Assembly (NCBI GenBank): GCA_900314455.1
Contig: OMVI01000082.1
Location: 23,885-87,884 of the forward strand
From: an uncultured Prevotella sp.
Lineage (GTDB): Bacteria > Bacteroidota > Bacteroidia > Bacteroidales > Bacteroidaceae
DNA length: 64,000 bases
Direction of reading: 5' to 3'
The position numbers and the translations under genes were made by a program. The notes beneath the pieces are model-generated. The model was not told the DNA's origin, searched no databases, and worked only from the letters and a program-made list of their open reading frames with translations. Shown piece by piece: positions 18,056 to 27,332 of the stretch (positions are counted from its first letter, which is position 1; every line of letters starts with the position of its first letter).

Positions 18056-19306
18056 ATGAAAGCAAAACTGACTGATTTTGAGATAATGGCGCCCGTAGGG
18101 TCGCGCGAATCGCTTGCCGCAGCAATACAGGCCGGTGCCGATTCGGTGTACTTTGGAGTAGGAAAGCTCAACATGCGGTCGCATTCTGCAAACCATTTCG
18201 ATATCACAGACCTTAAGGAAATTGCCGCTACATGCCGCAAGCACGGTATCCGCTCGTACCTGACGGTGAACACCATCATCTACGACGAGGACATTCCGAC
18301 GATGCGGGAGATACTCGACGCGGCGCACGAAGCCGGCGTATCTGCCATCATTGCCTCCGATGTTGCCGTCATGGAGTACTGCAACGAAATCGGACTGGAA
18401 GTGCATCTGTCGACTCAGCTCAATATTTCGAATATCGAAGCGCTGAAGTTCTACAGTCGTTTCGCCGATGTCAGCGTCCTCGCCCGTGAACTTAACATGA
18501 AGCAGGTGAAGCACATCCACGAGGAGATTGAACGTCAGAACGTACGCGGTCCGCGTGGTGAACTGATACGTATTGAGATGTTCTGCCACGGTGCACTTTG
18601 CATGGCGGTGTCGGGTAAGTGCTATATGAGTCTGCATGCAGCCAACCGCTCTGCCAACAGAGGCGAGTGCATACAAGTGTGCCGACGCTCGTACACGGTG
18701 ACGGACGACGAGACCGGCTATCAGCTCGACATCGACAACAAGTACATTATGAGTCCGAAGGACCTGAAGACGATACGTTTCATCGACAAGATGATGGACG
18801 CCGGAGTCAGAGTCTTCAAGATAGAGGGTCGCGCCCGTGGACCTGAGTATGTCTACACGGTCGTTACGTGCTACAAGGAGGCTATACAGAGCGTACTTGA
18901 CGGGACGTTCACGGAGGAGAAGAAGAACGATTGGGACAAGCGGCTCGCTACCGTCTTCAACCGTGGTTTCTGGGATGGCTACTACCAGGGGCAGACCTTC
19001 GGCGAGTGGAACAAGAACTACGGCTCTATGGCGACGGAGAAGAAGGTGCTCATAGGTAAGGTTACGAAGTACTTCTCGCGTCTGAACGTTGGCGAAATAG
19101 CAGTGGAGGCATCCGACTTCAAGCTCGGCGACAAACTGCTTATTACCGGTCCGACTACCGGTGTGATGTATATCACGGCGAAGGAGATACACGACGACAA
19201 CGGTCCGATAGAGCATGCGCCGCAGCACATTCGTGTTTCGGTTCCGGTAAAAGGAAAGGTGCGCCCCAATGATAAAGTATTCAAGTTAGTAAAAGTAGAA
19301 GAATAA
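18056..19306 (+). CDS. U32-family protein, TrhP/YegQ-like tRNA hydroxylation factor
   Basis: The protein has 416 residues from ATG 18056; the frame extends ten codons upstream from a TTG, but that region is the promoter. U32 proteins are called peptidases but the characterised YegQ/TrhP and RlhA members hydroxylate RNA pyrimidines using prephenate and an Fe-S cluster. Seen: LTDFEIMAPVGSRESLAAAI, then AGADSVYFGVGKLNMRS, and the cysteine-rich signature MFCHGALCMAVSGKCYMS and GECIQVCRRSY (about residues 175-215). The length fits TrhP rather than the longer RlhA. sufE follows after 2 bp and the SpoU methyltransferase after that, giving an RNA-modification and Fe-S flavoured operon. Exact substrate is inferred. 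Confidence 0.8.
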   Translation: MKAKLTDFEIMAPVGSRESLAAAIQAGADSVYFGVGKLNMRSHSANHFDITDLKEIAATCRKHGIRSYLTVNTIIYDEDIPTMREILDAAHEAGVSAIIASDVAVMEYCNEIGLEVHLSTQLNISNIEALKFYSRFADVSVLARELNMKQVKHIHEEIERQNVRGPRGELIRIEMFCHGALCMAVSGKCYMSLHAANRSANRGECIQVCRRSYTVTDDETGYQLDIDNKYIMSPKDLKTIRFIDKMMDAGVRVFKIEGRARGPEYVYTVVTCYKEAIQSVLDGTFTEEKKNDWDKRLATVFNRGFWDGYYQGQTFGEWNKNYGSMATEKKVLIGKVTKYFSRLNVGEIAVEASDFKLGDKLLITGPTTGVMYITAKEIHDDNGPIEHAPQHIRVSVPVKGKVRPNDKVFKLVKVEE

Positions 19307-19308
19307 TT

Positions 19309-19734
19309 ATGACAATAAATGAAGCTCAAGATGAGGTAATCGCTGAATTTGAGGACCTCACCGACTGGATGGATAAATATCAGATGCTGATTGACCTCGG
19401 CAACGACCTCGACGAACTTGCCCCGAAGTACAAGAACGACTCGAATCTGATAGACGGTTGTCAGAGCCGAGTTTGGCTTCAGTGCGACTATGTTGATGGT
19501 AAGCTCGTCTTCACGGCGGACAGCGACGCGCTGATTACTAAGGGTATCATCGCCCTTCTGATACAGGTGCTGAGCGGACACACGCCGCAGGAGATTCTCG
19601 ATGCCGACCTTTACTTCATCGACAAGATTGGTCTGCGCGAGCATTTGTCGCCGACCCGTTCCAACGGACTGCTTGCAATGGTGAAGCAGATAAAGAGTTA
19701 CGCATTGGCTTACAAGGCTAAGGAACAGGCATAA
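19309..19734 (+). CDS. sufE: SufE-family Fe-S sulfur acceptor
   Basis: SufE takes persulfide sulfur from the cysteine desulfurase SufS and passes it to the scaffold. The 141-residue protein has the acceptor Cys51 in IDGCQSRVWL, the conserved N-terminal DLTDWMDKYQMLIDLG and the SPTRSNGL segment. It begins 2 bp after the U32 gene and its stop overlaps the next ATG by one base (TAATG). Neither sufS nor other suf genes are in the window. Coupling to an Fe-S-dependent U32 enzyme is suggestive but unproven. Confidence 0.9.
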   Translation: MTINEAQDEVIAEFEDLTDWMDKYQMLIDLGNDLDELAPKYKNDSNLIDGCQSRVWLQCDYVDGKLVFTADSDALITKGIIALLIQVLSGHTPQEILDADLYFIDKIGLREHLSPTRSNGLLAMVKQIKSYALAYKAKEQA

Positions 19735-20411
19735 TGCACAAGCTCAGGACCATAGAGATGGACCGTCTCAGTGTCGACGAGTTCAAGGCGTCCGAAAAGA
19801 TGCCGCTCGTTGTCGTACTGGATGATGTCCGTTCGGCTTACAACGTGGGAAGCGTGTTCCGCACAAGCGATGCTTTCCGCCTCGAGAAGGTGTGTCTCTG
19901 TGGCATCACGGCGACTCCGCCAAGCAGCGAGATTCACAAGACGGCGCTCGGAGGGGAGGACAGTGTCGACTGGGAATACTACAAGGACACTGCCGACTGC
20001 GTACGTTCGCTGCATGCGCAGGGTTACTTCGTGTGGAGCATTGAGCAGGTTGAGCATAGCGTGAAGCTTAATGAACTGCAGGAGAACCTCTCTGAAGACC
20101 TCTCCCGGCACCTCCGAAGGAGGGGAGACGGTGCTACTGAGCCACGCCATAATGAAGAAAGCATGTTGCCGAACAGCAGCAAAACTAGTATAATCACCCC
20201 TCCTTCGGAGGGGTCGGGGAAGGTTATCCGTGGCCACGCTGTCATCTTTGGCAACGAGGTCAAGGGTGTTCGGCAGGACATTGTGGACATGAGCGACGCG
20301 TGTTTGGAAATCCCCCAGTTCGGCACCAAGCACTCGCTGAACGTCAGCATCACGGCCGGCATCGTCATTTGGGAGTTTGCCAAGCGTCTTATCGGCAAGC
20401 TCCGGGCTTAA
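19734..20411 (+). CDS. SpoU/TrmH-family RNA 2'-O-methyltransferase with an in-frame repeat insertion
   Basis: A SPOUT (trefoil-knot) enzyme that methylates ribose 2'-OH in tRNA or rRNA with S-adenosylmethionine. Motif 1 DDVRSAYNVGSVFRTSDAF (31-49), motif 2 IFGNEVKGV (171-179) and motif 3 LEIPQFGTKHSLNVSITAG (191-209) are intact. At 225 residues it is about 45 longer than the usual 175-180. The excess (about 119-167) lies between the VKLNELQ helix and the HAVIFGNE strand, and is encoded by two family A repeats in opposite orientation plus the DNA between them (20093-20232). The repeats add Arg- and Pro/Ser-rich sequence away from the knot. The gene is coupled to sufE by TAATG. Confidence 0.88.
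   Translation: MHKLRTIEMDRLSVDEFKASEKMPLVVVLDDVRSAYNVGSVFRTSDAFRLEKVCLCGITATPPSSEIHKTALGGEDSVDWEYYKDTADCVRSLHAQGYFVWSIEQVEHSVKLNELQENLSEDLSRHLRRRGDGATEPRHNEESMLPNSSKTSIITPPSEGSGKVIRGHAVIFGNEVKGVRQDIVDMSDACLEIPQFGTKHSLNVSITAGIVIWEFAKRLIGKLRA
20093..20232. repeat. Paired, inverted family A repeats inside the SpoU gene
   Basis: Left copy ACCTCTCCCGGCACCTCCGA, then AGGAGGGGA; right copy CCCCTCCTTCGGAGGGGTCG, then GGGAAGGTT. The two are reverse complements of each other, enclosing about 70 bp. The element keeps the reading frame of the host gene open. Confidence 0.9.
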
Positions 20412-20446
20412 TGCCGTTGCTAATTCGCCTTCAAAAACGCACTAAC

Positions 20447-20493
20447 AAAAAATCCGCAATTACCCTCTGCCGAAGCATTTAGGTAATTGCGGA
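20447..20493 (-). terminator. Intrinsic terminator of metG
   Basis: Perfect 12-bp arms TCCGCAATTACC (20453-20464) and GGTAATTGCGGA (20482-20493) with a 17-nt loop. Read on the minus strand, six T follow immediately (A run 20447-20452). Confidence 0.8.
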
Positions 20494-20528
20494 CATCTAT
20501 TTCACATTAATCCACAAATCATTTTTTC

Positions 20529-20585
20529 ACCTCCCCTCCTCCGGAGGGGCCGGGGGAGGTCCCTTCTTTGGGCTGGGGAGGCCCT
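20529..20585. repeat. Family A repeat between convergent SpoU and metG
   Basis: CCTCCCCTCCTCCGGAGGGG, then CCGGGGGAGGTCCC and GGGCTGGGGAGGCCC. It ends at the metG stop codon. Confidence 0.8.
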
Positions 20586-20586
20586 G

Positions 20587-22656
20587 TTAACCTATCTGAC
20601 TCCCCGGCAATACCTTGCTGAACGTCGTCGTAAGAGCAAGCGAACCATCAGCGTTAAGTGCCGAAAGAATCATTCCCTGACTCTCTATGCCCATCATCTT
20701 ACGCGGCGCAAGGTTTGCAATAAAGAGCACATCCTTACCCACGAGGTCCTCAGGCTTGTAGAACTTAGCTATGCCTGAGAGGATGGTACGGTCCTTTCCG
20801 CTGCCGTCATCGAGAGTAAACTGAAGGAGTTTGTTCGACTTCTTCACTTTCTGACAGTCCTTTATGTGACCCACACGAATGTCTAGCTTCTCCCATTCGT
20901 CGAACGGAATGTTCTCTTTAACAGGCTCCGCCTTGTAGTCTTTCAGCTCTTCTGCCTTCTCGTTGGCGACCTTTGTGGCTGCAAGTTTGTCGAGTTGCTT
21001 CTGTATTACGTCGTCCTCAATCTTCTCGAACAGCAGATGCGGCTCGCCAAGCTGATGTCCCGGAGCCAGCAAATCGGTACTGCCGAGCTGCGACCATTCG
21101 AACTTCTCCAGTCCAATCATTTCGCGCAAGTCTTTCGAAGAGAACGGAAGGAACGGCTCGAAAGCAATGGAGAGGTTGGCGACAAGCTGCAACGAGATGT
21201 TGAGGATTGTCTCGCAGCGTTTCTTATCAGTCTTCCACACTTTCCAAGGCTCGCATTCAGTGATGTATTTGTTGCCGATACGGGCGAGGTTCATGGCTTC
21301 TTTCTGTGCGTCACGGAACTTAAAGACATCCAGCAGAGCCTCCATCTTGTCCTTGACGTCCTTGAATTCGGCGATAGCCTGTTTGTCGACGTCGAGCAGT
21401 TCGCCAGCGGCAGGAACGACACCGTTCCAGTATTTCTTTGTCAATTGCAGTGCGCGGTTGACGAAGTTGCCGTATATGCCGACGAGTTCGGAGTTGTTGC
21501 GCTCCTGGAAATCTTTCCAAGTGAAGTTGTTATCCTTTGTCTCAGGCGCATTGGCGGTAAGCACGTAGCGCAGAACATCTTGCTTTCCAGGGAAGTCGCG
21601 GAGGTATTCGTCGAGCCAGACAGCCCAGTTCCGTGATGTCGAAATTTTGTCGTTCTCGAGGTTAAGGAACTCGTTGGCAGGCACGTTGTCAGGTAGTATG
21701 TAGCCACCGTGTGCTTTCAGCATGACCGGGAAGATGAGGCAGTGGAACACGATGTTGTCCTTGCCGATGAAATGGATAAGGCGCGTGTCCTCATCCTTCC
21801 ACCATTTCTCCCATGAGCCCCACTTTTCAGGCTCCTTGTCGCAAAGCTCCTTGGTGTTTGAAATGTAGCCGATAGGTGCGTCGAACCAAACATAGAGAAC
21901 CTTACCCTCAGCTCCCTTGACAGGAACGGGTATTCCCCAGTCGAGGTCACGTGTCATTGCACGAGGCTGGAGGTCCATGTCGAGCCACGACTTACACTGT
22001 CCGTAGACGTTCGGACGCCACTCTTTGTGACCTTCAAGTATCCATTGTTTGAGCCAGTCCTGGTACTCGTTGAGCGGCAGATACCAGTTCTTGGTCTTGC
22101 GGATTTCCGGTTTAGCACCCGAGATGGTTGAGTGTGGATTGATAAGTTCCATAGGACTGAGGTCGCTTCCGCACTTTTCACACTGGTCGCCGTACGCCCG
22201 CTCGTTGCCGCAATGTGGGCAAGTCCCCATTATGTAACGGTCGGCAAGGAACTGATGGGCCTCCGGATCGTAGTACTGCTCTGTCTCTTTCTCGATTAGT
22301 TTACCATCATCGTAGAGCTTGCGGAAGAAGTCGCTGGCTAGCTTATTGTGCGTTGGCGAAGTCGTGCGGCTATATATGTCGAACGAGATGCCGAACTCTT
22401 TGAACGAGTCCTTAATGATTTTGTGGTACCGGTCGCATATATCCTGAGGCGTGCAGCCCTCCTTCTTGGCGCGGATGGTGATTGGCACGCCGTGCTCATC
22501 ACTTCCGCCGATGAAGATAACGTCCTCTTTCTTGAGACGAAGGTAACGCACGTATATGTCGGCAGGTACATAAACGCCTGCCAGGTGACCGATGTGCACG
22601 CCGCCGTTGGCGTACGGCAGGGCGGCGGTAACGGTTGTTCGCTTGAAGTGTTTCAT
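20587..22656 (-). CDS. metG: Methionine--tRNA ligase
   Basis: MetRS charges both initiator and elongator tRNA-Met. The 689-residue protein has HIGH at 21-24 ([13 protein letters not shown]), a zinc knuckle [18 protein letters not shown] near 145-162, the KMSKS-like DKISTSRNW near 338 and a C-terminal tRNA-binding (EMAP-like OB) domain from about residue 585 ([20 protein letters not shown]). It is a single-gene unit on the minus strand, with a terminator at 20447-20493 and a family A repeat directly upstream at 22665. Confidence 0.97.
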   Translation of the reverse strand: MKHFKRTTVTAALPYANGGVHIGHLAGVYVPADIYVRYLRLKKEDVIFIGGSDEHGVPITIRAKKEGCTPQDICDRYHKIIKDSFKEFGISFDIYSRTTSPTHNKLASDFFRKLYDDGKLIEKETEQYYDPEAHQFLADRYIMGTCPHCGNERAYGDQCEKCGSDLSPMELINPHSTISGAKPEIRKTKNWYLPLNEYQDWLKQWILEGHKEWRPNVYGQCKSWLDMDLQPRAMTRDLDWGIPVPVKGAEGKVLYVWFDAPIGYISNTKELCDKEPEKWGSWEKWWKDEDTRLIHFIGKDNIVFHCLIFPVMLKAHGGYILPDNVPANEFLNLENDKISTSRNWAVWLDEYLRDFPGKQDVLRYVLTANAPETKDNNFTWKDFQERNNSELVGIYGNFVNRALQLTKKYWNGVVPAAGELLDVDKQAIAEFKDVKDKMEALLDVFKFRDAQKEAMNLARIGNKYITECEPWKVWKTDKKRCETILNISLQLVANLSIAFEPFLPFSSKDLREMIGLEKFEWSQLGSTDLLAPGHQLGEPHLLFEKIEDDVIQKQLDKLAATKVANEKAEELKDYKAEPVKENIPFDEWEKLDIRVGHIKDCQKVKKSNKLLQFTLDDGSGKDRTILSGIAKFYKPEDLVGKDVLFIANLAPRKMMGIESQGMILSALNADGSLALTTTFSKVLPGSQIG

Positions 22657-22661
22657 ATTTC

Positions 22662-22850
22662 AGCCTACCCAAGCCCTCCCGAAAGGGAGGGATGTTTAAG
22701 CACTTTGTTAAACGCTAAACAGCTTCTTGGGTCTTATTCTTAGTGATTATTGTTATTTATTTCTATGTTATTTATATCTCAGACTTTGCCCAACAGGGGT
22801 TACCACGGTAATCTAGCCCCTCCCGTTCGGGAGGGGTTGGGGTGGGTGTA
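22662..22850. repeat. Two family A repeats between metG and the amidase gene
   Basis: CCTACCCAAGCCCTCCCGAA, AGGGAGGGATGTTTA (22662-22697), and CCCCTCCCGTTCGGGAGGGG, TTGGGGTGGG (22815-22847). The 120 bp between them are AT-rich; I see no gene in them. Confidence 0.8.
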
Positions 22851-22857
22851 TTGTTCG

Positions 22858-23631
22858 TTACTTGAACTGCGGGTTATTCTTCACCGGTATGTTGTATGTC
22901 GTTATGTTCGGGTATTTAGCCTTAACGTTGTCGACAACACGCTTCCAGTCCATTCCCCAAGGGTCGTCCTTGCGACCGCGCGGTGTAGCTATGTCGGAAT
23001 GACGAGTCAGATATTGAATGTCATAACGCGAACAGATGTCCTTGATTAGTGTGTCCAGGGCGCGGTATTGAGCCTCCGTGGGACCGTTGCGCTTCATGCT
23101 TATGACCTCAATGCCTATCGATGAAGTGTTCAGCATTGTGCGGCTGCCGTCGGGGAGGGCACTTTTGCCGGCTTGGTAGGCAACATTCTTCTCGTCAACC
23201 ATCTTCAATATGGTTCCGTCACGTGTAATCATGTAATGCGGGGCGGTACCTCCGTCGCGGAATTGCTTTATGCATCCGTCCACGTTAAAGTCGAAAATCT
23301 GCTTCTGTTGGTTAACAACGTGGTAGTTGGAGTGTACCACAATGATGTCAATATCATTCCGTCCACGGTTGGCAGGCCTGTAACCCCATGTCACTTGGGA
23401 AGTGATGTCCTTGATTTTGAGCTGTGGCTGGCCTGCTTTAGTTGCGGTATCAGCTGCGGCTGCGTTGCAATTGGAATCTTCAGCATTAGCGTTCGAGGCG
23501 GAATCGGTGCTCTTTGCCTCGCTGACAGGGCTTTGGCTGGCGCCGTTCTGTATCTGATTGCTTCGCTTGCAACCAACCGACGTCGCTGAAACGGCTATCA
23601 GCAATGCCGAAAGAAGAATTTTCTTGTTCAT
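22858..23631 (-). CDS. N-acetylmuramoyl-L-alanine amidase lipoprotein (Amidase_2/PGRP fold)
   Basis: The enzyme cleaves the lactyl-amide bond between muramic acid and the peptide stem of murein. The 257-residue protein has a lipoprotein signal (VSATSVGC, Cys21), a Ser/Ala/Asn linker to about 70, then an Amidase_2 domain. Zinc-ligand candidates are His100 (IIVVHSNYH), His211 (TRHSDIATPRG) and Asp223 (KDDPW); IGIEVISM carries the core strand. Placement at the outer membrane or periplasm is inferred. It could act in murein recycling or turnover. A promoter was not identified; the next gene upstream, another lipoprotein, is 68 bp away. Confidence 0.88.
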   Translation of the reverse strand: MNKKILLSALLIAVSATSVGCKRSNQIQNGASQSPVSEAKSTDSASNANAEDSNCNAAAADTATKAGQPQLKIKDITSQVTWGYRPANRGRNDIDIIVVHSNYHVVNQQKQIFDFNVDGCIKQFRDGGTAPHYMITRDGTILKMVDEKNVAYQAGKSALPDGSRTMLNTSSIGIEVISMKRNGPTEAQYRALDTLIKDICSRYDIQYLTRHSDIATPRGRKDDPWGMDWKRVVDNVKAKYPNITTYNIPVKNNPQFK

Positions 23632-23699
23632 ATAATGATAACGTTATTTATAATCGAACCTTAAACTTCAAACGCCGGATGTGCGTCGTCTGTTGCTTA

Positions 23700-24257
23700 T
23701 CAGTTGACTTTCTGAATTCTTACAGTGCGGTAGTTCTTGTTGCAGGCGATATAGTATTTGCCATCGGTGTAGATGTCTTCGTTGCCCTCCATGTCAAGAT
23801 GGAAACCGTTCATCTTAACTTGCGCAACGAGGTTTTCGTACGCGTTGTTGTTGAAAACTCCCAACATCATGCTGCTTCCCTGCACGGCAACGTAGCTTGA
23901 GATGCCTTTGCGGAGCGCACGTGGGTAGTCCTCATACTTGCCTTCGGTAATTATCTTAGGCAGGCGGCAGTTCTTATAGTACATCTTATCGTACTTATCG
24001 ACACGGAACACCTCGTAGTTCTTCTTCACCTTATAGCCATATTTCGCCATCGCATCATCTGCATTGGCCTCGTCGGCGAATACATCAATGAGCTCGCGGA
24101 TGCTCAGCAACTCGCTGTTTGGTGTCACCTGAGCAACGGTATCCACCTGCGCTGGCTGCTGAGTTGTTGTCGGTGTCGTGGTCTTCTGAGTCGTTCCGCA
24201 TGCGGCTATCATCATCGTGGCTGCGGCAACGGCAGCATATAGCATTATCTTCTTCAT
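23700..24257 (-). CDS. Small lipoprotein of unknown function
   Basis: The protein has 185 residues with a clear lipobox (MMIAACGTT, Cys20), a Thr/Pro/Gln-rich linker to about 45, and a compact domain with words such as LIDVFADEANADDAMAKYGY, YYKNCRLPKI and YYIACNKNYRTVRIQ. The pattern suggests a small alpha/beta periplasmic or outer-membrane-anchored domain. I do not recognise the family. A promoter with TAATTTTGC on the minus strand (24301-24293) lies about 36 bp upstream. The amidase gene downstream may be co-transcribed. Confidence 0.7.
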   Translation of the reverse strand: MKKIMLYAAVAAATMMIAACGTTQKTTTPTTTQQPAQVDTVAQVTPNSELLSIRELIDVFADEANADDAMAKYGYKVKKNYEVFRVDKYDKMYYKNCRLPKIITEGKYEDYPRALRKGISSYVAVQGSSMMLGVFNNNAYENLVAQVKMNGFHLDMEGNEDIYTDGKYYIACNKNYRTVRIQKVN

Positions 24258-24292
24258 TCTCTTGATTTCGTCTCTACATTATTATTCAACGT

Positions 24293-24301
24293 GCAAAATT
24301 A
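24293..24301 (-). promoter_or_regulatory. -7 element of the small-lipoprotein gene
   Basis: TAATTTTGC on the minus strand, 36 bp before the ATG. No clear -33 TTTG at 19-20 bp was seen. Confidence 0.45.
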
Positions 24302-24369
24302 CTGAATATTAGCGAAAATAAGGAATTCTGCCCCAAGATATTTTGCCAACGCCATCCTATGCCTTAAAA

Positions 24370-24480
24370 GTTTATCGGCAAGTTTCACGGCAAATCCACC
24401 CGCATTTCTTGCCGATAACGGCAAAAAACGCTTTTTTTCGACCAAAACAAAATGAAGACTTGCCGATATCGGCAAAAAGA
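24370..24480. repeat. Three GCCGATA-containing palindromic sites
   Basis: TTTATCGGCAAG (24371), TTGCCGATAACGGCAA (24409-24424) and the perfect palindrome TTGCCGATATCGGCAA (24460-24475). They lie between the TonB-receptor-like gene and the lipoprotein gene. They could be protein-binding sites or small hairpins; no gene is seen in 24302-24527. Confidence 0.5.
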
Positions 24481-24527
24481 GGAGAATGCGGAAGATTGAC
24501 AGTGAACTTTCAGATGTATAGAAATGA

Positions 24528-24577
24528 GTTTATTCGGCTAAAACCACGGTGTTGCTGTAGGTCTTAGCCGAATAAAC
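24528..24577 (-). terminator. Inverted repeat after the TonB-receptor-like gene
   Basis: Perfect 14-bp arms GTTTATTCGGCTAA and TTAGCCGAATAAAC with a 22-nt loop, about 57 bp past the stop of the minus-strand gene. No T run follows, so a classical intrinsic terminator is uncertain. Confidence 0.45.
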
Positions 24578-24634
24578 AAGAGAAAAGCCCGAATTTAACA
24601 GATTGACATTAGTGAGAGATGAGCTGTTTGCCGT

Positions 24635-27124
24635 TTAGTCCTCCATACCATTTTCGTAGCCTGACTGAGGAATATCGTTGTGGCGCGAAGGCTTCTGCTT
24701 GCTGTTGCCGAAAGAATAGCTGAGGGTGAAGTTGACACGACGTCCGCCAAACCAATTCTTCTGGTCACGGTGGAACTCAGGCGTATTATAGATGGTGTGC
24801 CACTTACGAGTGTTGAACAAGTCGCGGCAGTTTACCGACACGGTAACAGCCTTATTGAAGAACGTCTTACGAATACCGAGGTCCATGGTACCGTTTGCCT
24901 TGCGATAGCCCTGCGCCGTTGCCTGCCGGCTATTGTAGCGTCCCGTTGCCTGAACACTAATGTCGTAAGGCAGCAAGAGCGACGCCTGTATTCGTGCATT
25001 CCACGTAAACGTCTTCTGTCCGTCGCCGTTGACGGTCTGTCCGTCGATGTCGAATGACCACGGGTCAAGCTTATAGTAGTAGAAGTTGGCGTTTGTCGAC
25101 AAATCGAGGATACGCCACAGCTTGTTCTTCGCCGTTATCTCCAAACCCGCCGAGAGACTGTTGGCAACATTGTAGTTGGTCTGGTACATCAGCCCATCTG
25201 ACGAACTGCGGTACTGAATGCGCTGAATGACATCCGAAGTAGGGCGATAGTAAGCCGAAACAAGCAACGATTGCTGAGTCCATGTACGAAGGTAGTTGAG
25301 CGAGAACGAATTGCTGTACTCCGGCGTAAGCTGTGGATTACCGAACTCAATGAGCGTTGCATCGCGCGTGTTCTTGAACGAATTGAGCTCGCCACCCCAC
25401 GGACGGCGCAACCGCCGTGTGTAGTTCAGCTGCAACTGGTCGTCCTTCGTTATGTTATAGCTGAGGAATACACTCGGGAAAAGCTGGAAATAATCCTTCT
25501 TGAACGGTTTGTCGCGCTGCGAGGCATCACGTTCCTGATACCAGTCGTAGCTCTCCGTGTTCACCCTCCAGTACTCCCCGCGCAGTCCGGCCATAACTCC
25601 GAAGTTGCCGAAGTTGCCCGTCAGCGTCTCGTACCATGCGTGTATGTCGTTCTTATATATGAAACGGTTGAAGTAGTCGCGGTCCTCCACCATGTTTCCG
25701 CCACGCCATGACGTACTGTCGATATAGCTCTCCTGTGGCGTATTCTCCTTCGAGAAGTTGCCCTGATAGCCCACCTGCAACTTTATCTTTTCCGTTATCT
25801 GGTTCTCATAGTCGAGTTTCACCTCCCAGCGGCTGTTGTTTATGTGCGTCGGACGATACTGATAGTCCTCTGCCGTGCGTCCGTAGTCGACCGTTCCGTC
25901 CTCATTGTAGAACGCAGTAGAGTCCTGATAGATATTGTCATCATCCGAATTCCACTTGTTATAGTCAACCGTCAAATCAAGGAAATGCTTGTCCGTGAAG
26001 TTGTGACGATAGTTGAACTCACCGTAGAACATGTGGTTCTCGCCGTCAGACTTAGAGCGGCGCACCATCATACGGCCGTCCACAGGGCTGCCAATCAAAC
26101 CGTAGTGGTACGGAGTGTAGTTCCAGTTGTCGCGTCCGCCGAACATAAACATGCCGCTAACTCCTATATCATCCTTCTTTGTAGCATGGAATGTGAGCCC
26201 GGCACGCGAGAATATGTTGTTGCCCTGTCCCGTCATGTCGCCGTGGTAGTTCTGATAGCCGTTGTTGGTGGTGTACGTCTGATAGCTGTCGGAGCCTCCC
26301 TTCATTGCGCGGTGGCGCAGTCCGACGCTGGCGTAGGCATCGAGAAGTGAACTGTTATAATTGAAGTTGAACGACGTATTGGCACCGCCACGCGAGTCAG
26401 CGCCAAGCTGAACGGAACCGAAATATCCCGCCTTGCGGTCCTTCTTCAGTACAATGTTGATTATTCCGGCAGAGCCTTCGGCTGAGAACTTTGCCGACGG
26501 GTTGTCGATGACTTCAATACGGTCGATGCTTTCGGCAGGCAACTGACGCAGAATGTCGGCACGGTTGTCGCTCGTCAGTCCACTCTGCTTACCGTTTATC
26601 CACACTTCGACACTGGAGTTGCCTCGCAACGAGACATTGCCATCATTGTCGACCTCGACTGACGGAATGTTTTCGAGAGCGTCACTGGCAGAGCCTCCGG
26701 CATTGGAAATCTGCTGGTCGACGCTGAACGATTTGCGGTCGACTTCGAGCTTCATCTCAGAGCGCTGCCCGGTGACCACCACCTCGTCGAGTGCCTTTGT
26801 GTCTTCCGACAAGTAAATGGCAGGATACGTGTGGTCGGGGTCGTCAGCCGAGACTACAAAATGGCGTGTCGCGTCCTTGTATCCGGTGAAAGTAGCGGTG
26901 AGCACGTACTTCCCGTTGGCGAGACCGGACACGCTGAAGTTGCCCTGACTGTCGCTTATGGCACCCTTGACGATGGCGTCCTGTCCCTCACGACGTATCA
27001 GAACGTTGATGAATTCCAAAGGGTCGTTAGTGTTTTTATCGAGAATTCGTCCCTTGACGGAACCTTGTGCCGATGCCGTAAGTACCACGAAGAGCATCAG
27101 CAGAGTAGCTGTTATCCTGTTCAT
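24635..27124 (-). CDS. TonB-dependent-receptor-like outer-membrane beta-barrel protein
   Basis: The 829-residue protein has a signal peptide ending LTASAQ (Gln20), a carboxypeptidase-regulatory-like Ig domain (about 21-100, GSVKGRILDKNTNDPLEFIN) and a plug domain (about 115-235) with ALENIPSVEVDNDGNVSLRG and IDRIEVIDNPSAKFSAEGSA. A long barrel rich in alternating aromatic strands follows, of the OMP_b-brl_3 kind found in SusC relatives. No TonB box is obvious and no SusD gene is adjacent, so it is an orphan receptor or barrel. The ATG is four bases past a perfect promoter, so the mRNA should be leaderless. The substrate cannot be inferred. Confidence 0.85.
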   Translation of the reverse strand: MNRITATLLMLFVVLTASAQGSVKGRILDKNTNDPLEFINVLIRREGQDAIVKGAISDSQGNFSVSGLANGKYVLTATFTGYKDATRHFVVSADDPDHTYPAIYLSEDTKALDEVVVTGQRSEMKLEVDRKSFSVDQQISNAGGSASDALENIPSVEVDNDGNVSLRGNSSVEVWINGKQSGLTSDNRADILRQLPAESIDRIEVIDNPSAKFSAEGSAGIINIVLKKDRKAGYFGSVQLGADSRGGANTSFNFNYNSSLLDAYASVGLRHRAMKGGSDSYQTYTTNNGYQNYHGDMTGQGNNIFSRAGLTFHATKKDDIGVSGMFMFGGRDNWNYTPYHYGLIGSPVDGRMMVRRSKSDGENHMFYGEFNYRHNFTDKHFLDLTVDYNKWNSDDDNIYQDSTAFYNEDGTVDYGRTAEDYQYRPTHINNSRWEVKLDYENQITEKIKLQVGYQGNFSKENTPQESYIDSTSWRGGNMVEDRDYFNRFIYKNDIHAWYETLTGNFGNFGVMAGLRGEYWRVNTESYDWYQERDASQRDKPFKKDYFQLFPSVFLSYNITKDDQLQLNYTRRLRRPWGGELNSFKNTRDATLIEFGNPQLTPEYSNSFSLNYLRTWTQQSLLVSAYYRPTSDVIQRIQYRSSSDGLMYQTNYNVANSLSAGLEITAKNKLWRILDLSTNANFYYYKLDPWSFDIDGQTVNGDGQKTFTWNARIQASLLLPYDISVQATGRYNSRQATAQGYRKANGTMDLGIRKTFFNKAVTVSVNCRDLFNTRKWHTIYNTPEFHRDQKNWFGGRRVNFTLSYSFGNSKQKPSRHNDIPQSGYENGMED

Positions 27125-27128
27125 GGCT

Positions 27129-27160
27129 GCAAAGTTAGTAAAAACAATATATAAAGCAAA
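27129..27160 (-). promoter_or_regulatory. Consensus promoter of the TonB-receptor-like gene (leaderless)
   Basis: Minus strand: TTTG (27160-27157), 19 bp, TAACTTTGC (27137-27129), then AGCC and the ATG at 27124. It has the same geometry as the U32 promoter. Confidence 0.8.
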
Positions 27161-27332
27161 GAGCTTGTACGCCTTTTCTAATAAATTGACAGTAAATCCT
27201 TTCGATTTGACAGTTTTAAGTTTTCTCAGACGTAAATTGAAGACTTACACTTTGATGTGTCGGTTTTGAGAATTCTAAGAGACAGGTATAAAATCGTATA
27301 ACTGCCCGCAAGCCTCTCGAACAGCACAAAAT

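Noticed and set aside
17975-19228. 417-codon open frame antisense to the U32 gene
   Set aside because: Shadow frame; includes the U32 promoter and has no protein-like motifs.
20093-20232. Group II intron or insertion sequence in the SpoU gene
   Set aside because: The insert is only about 140 bp, has no transposase or intron features and keeps the frame open.
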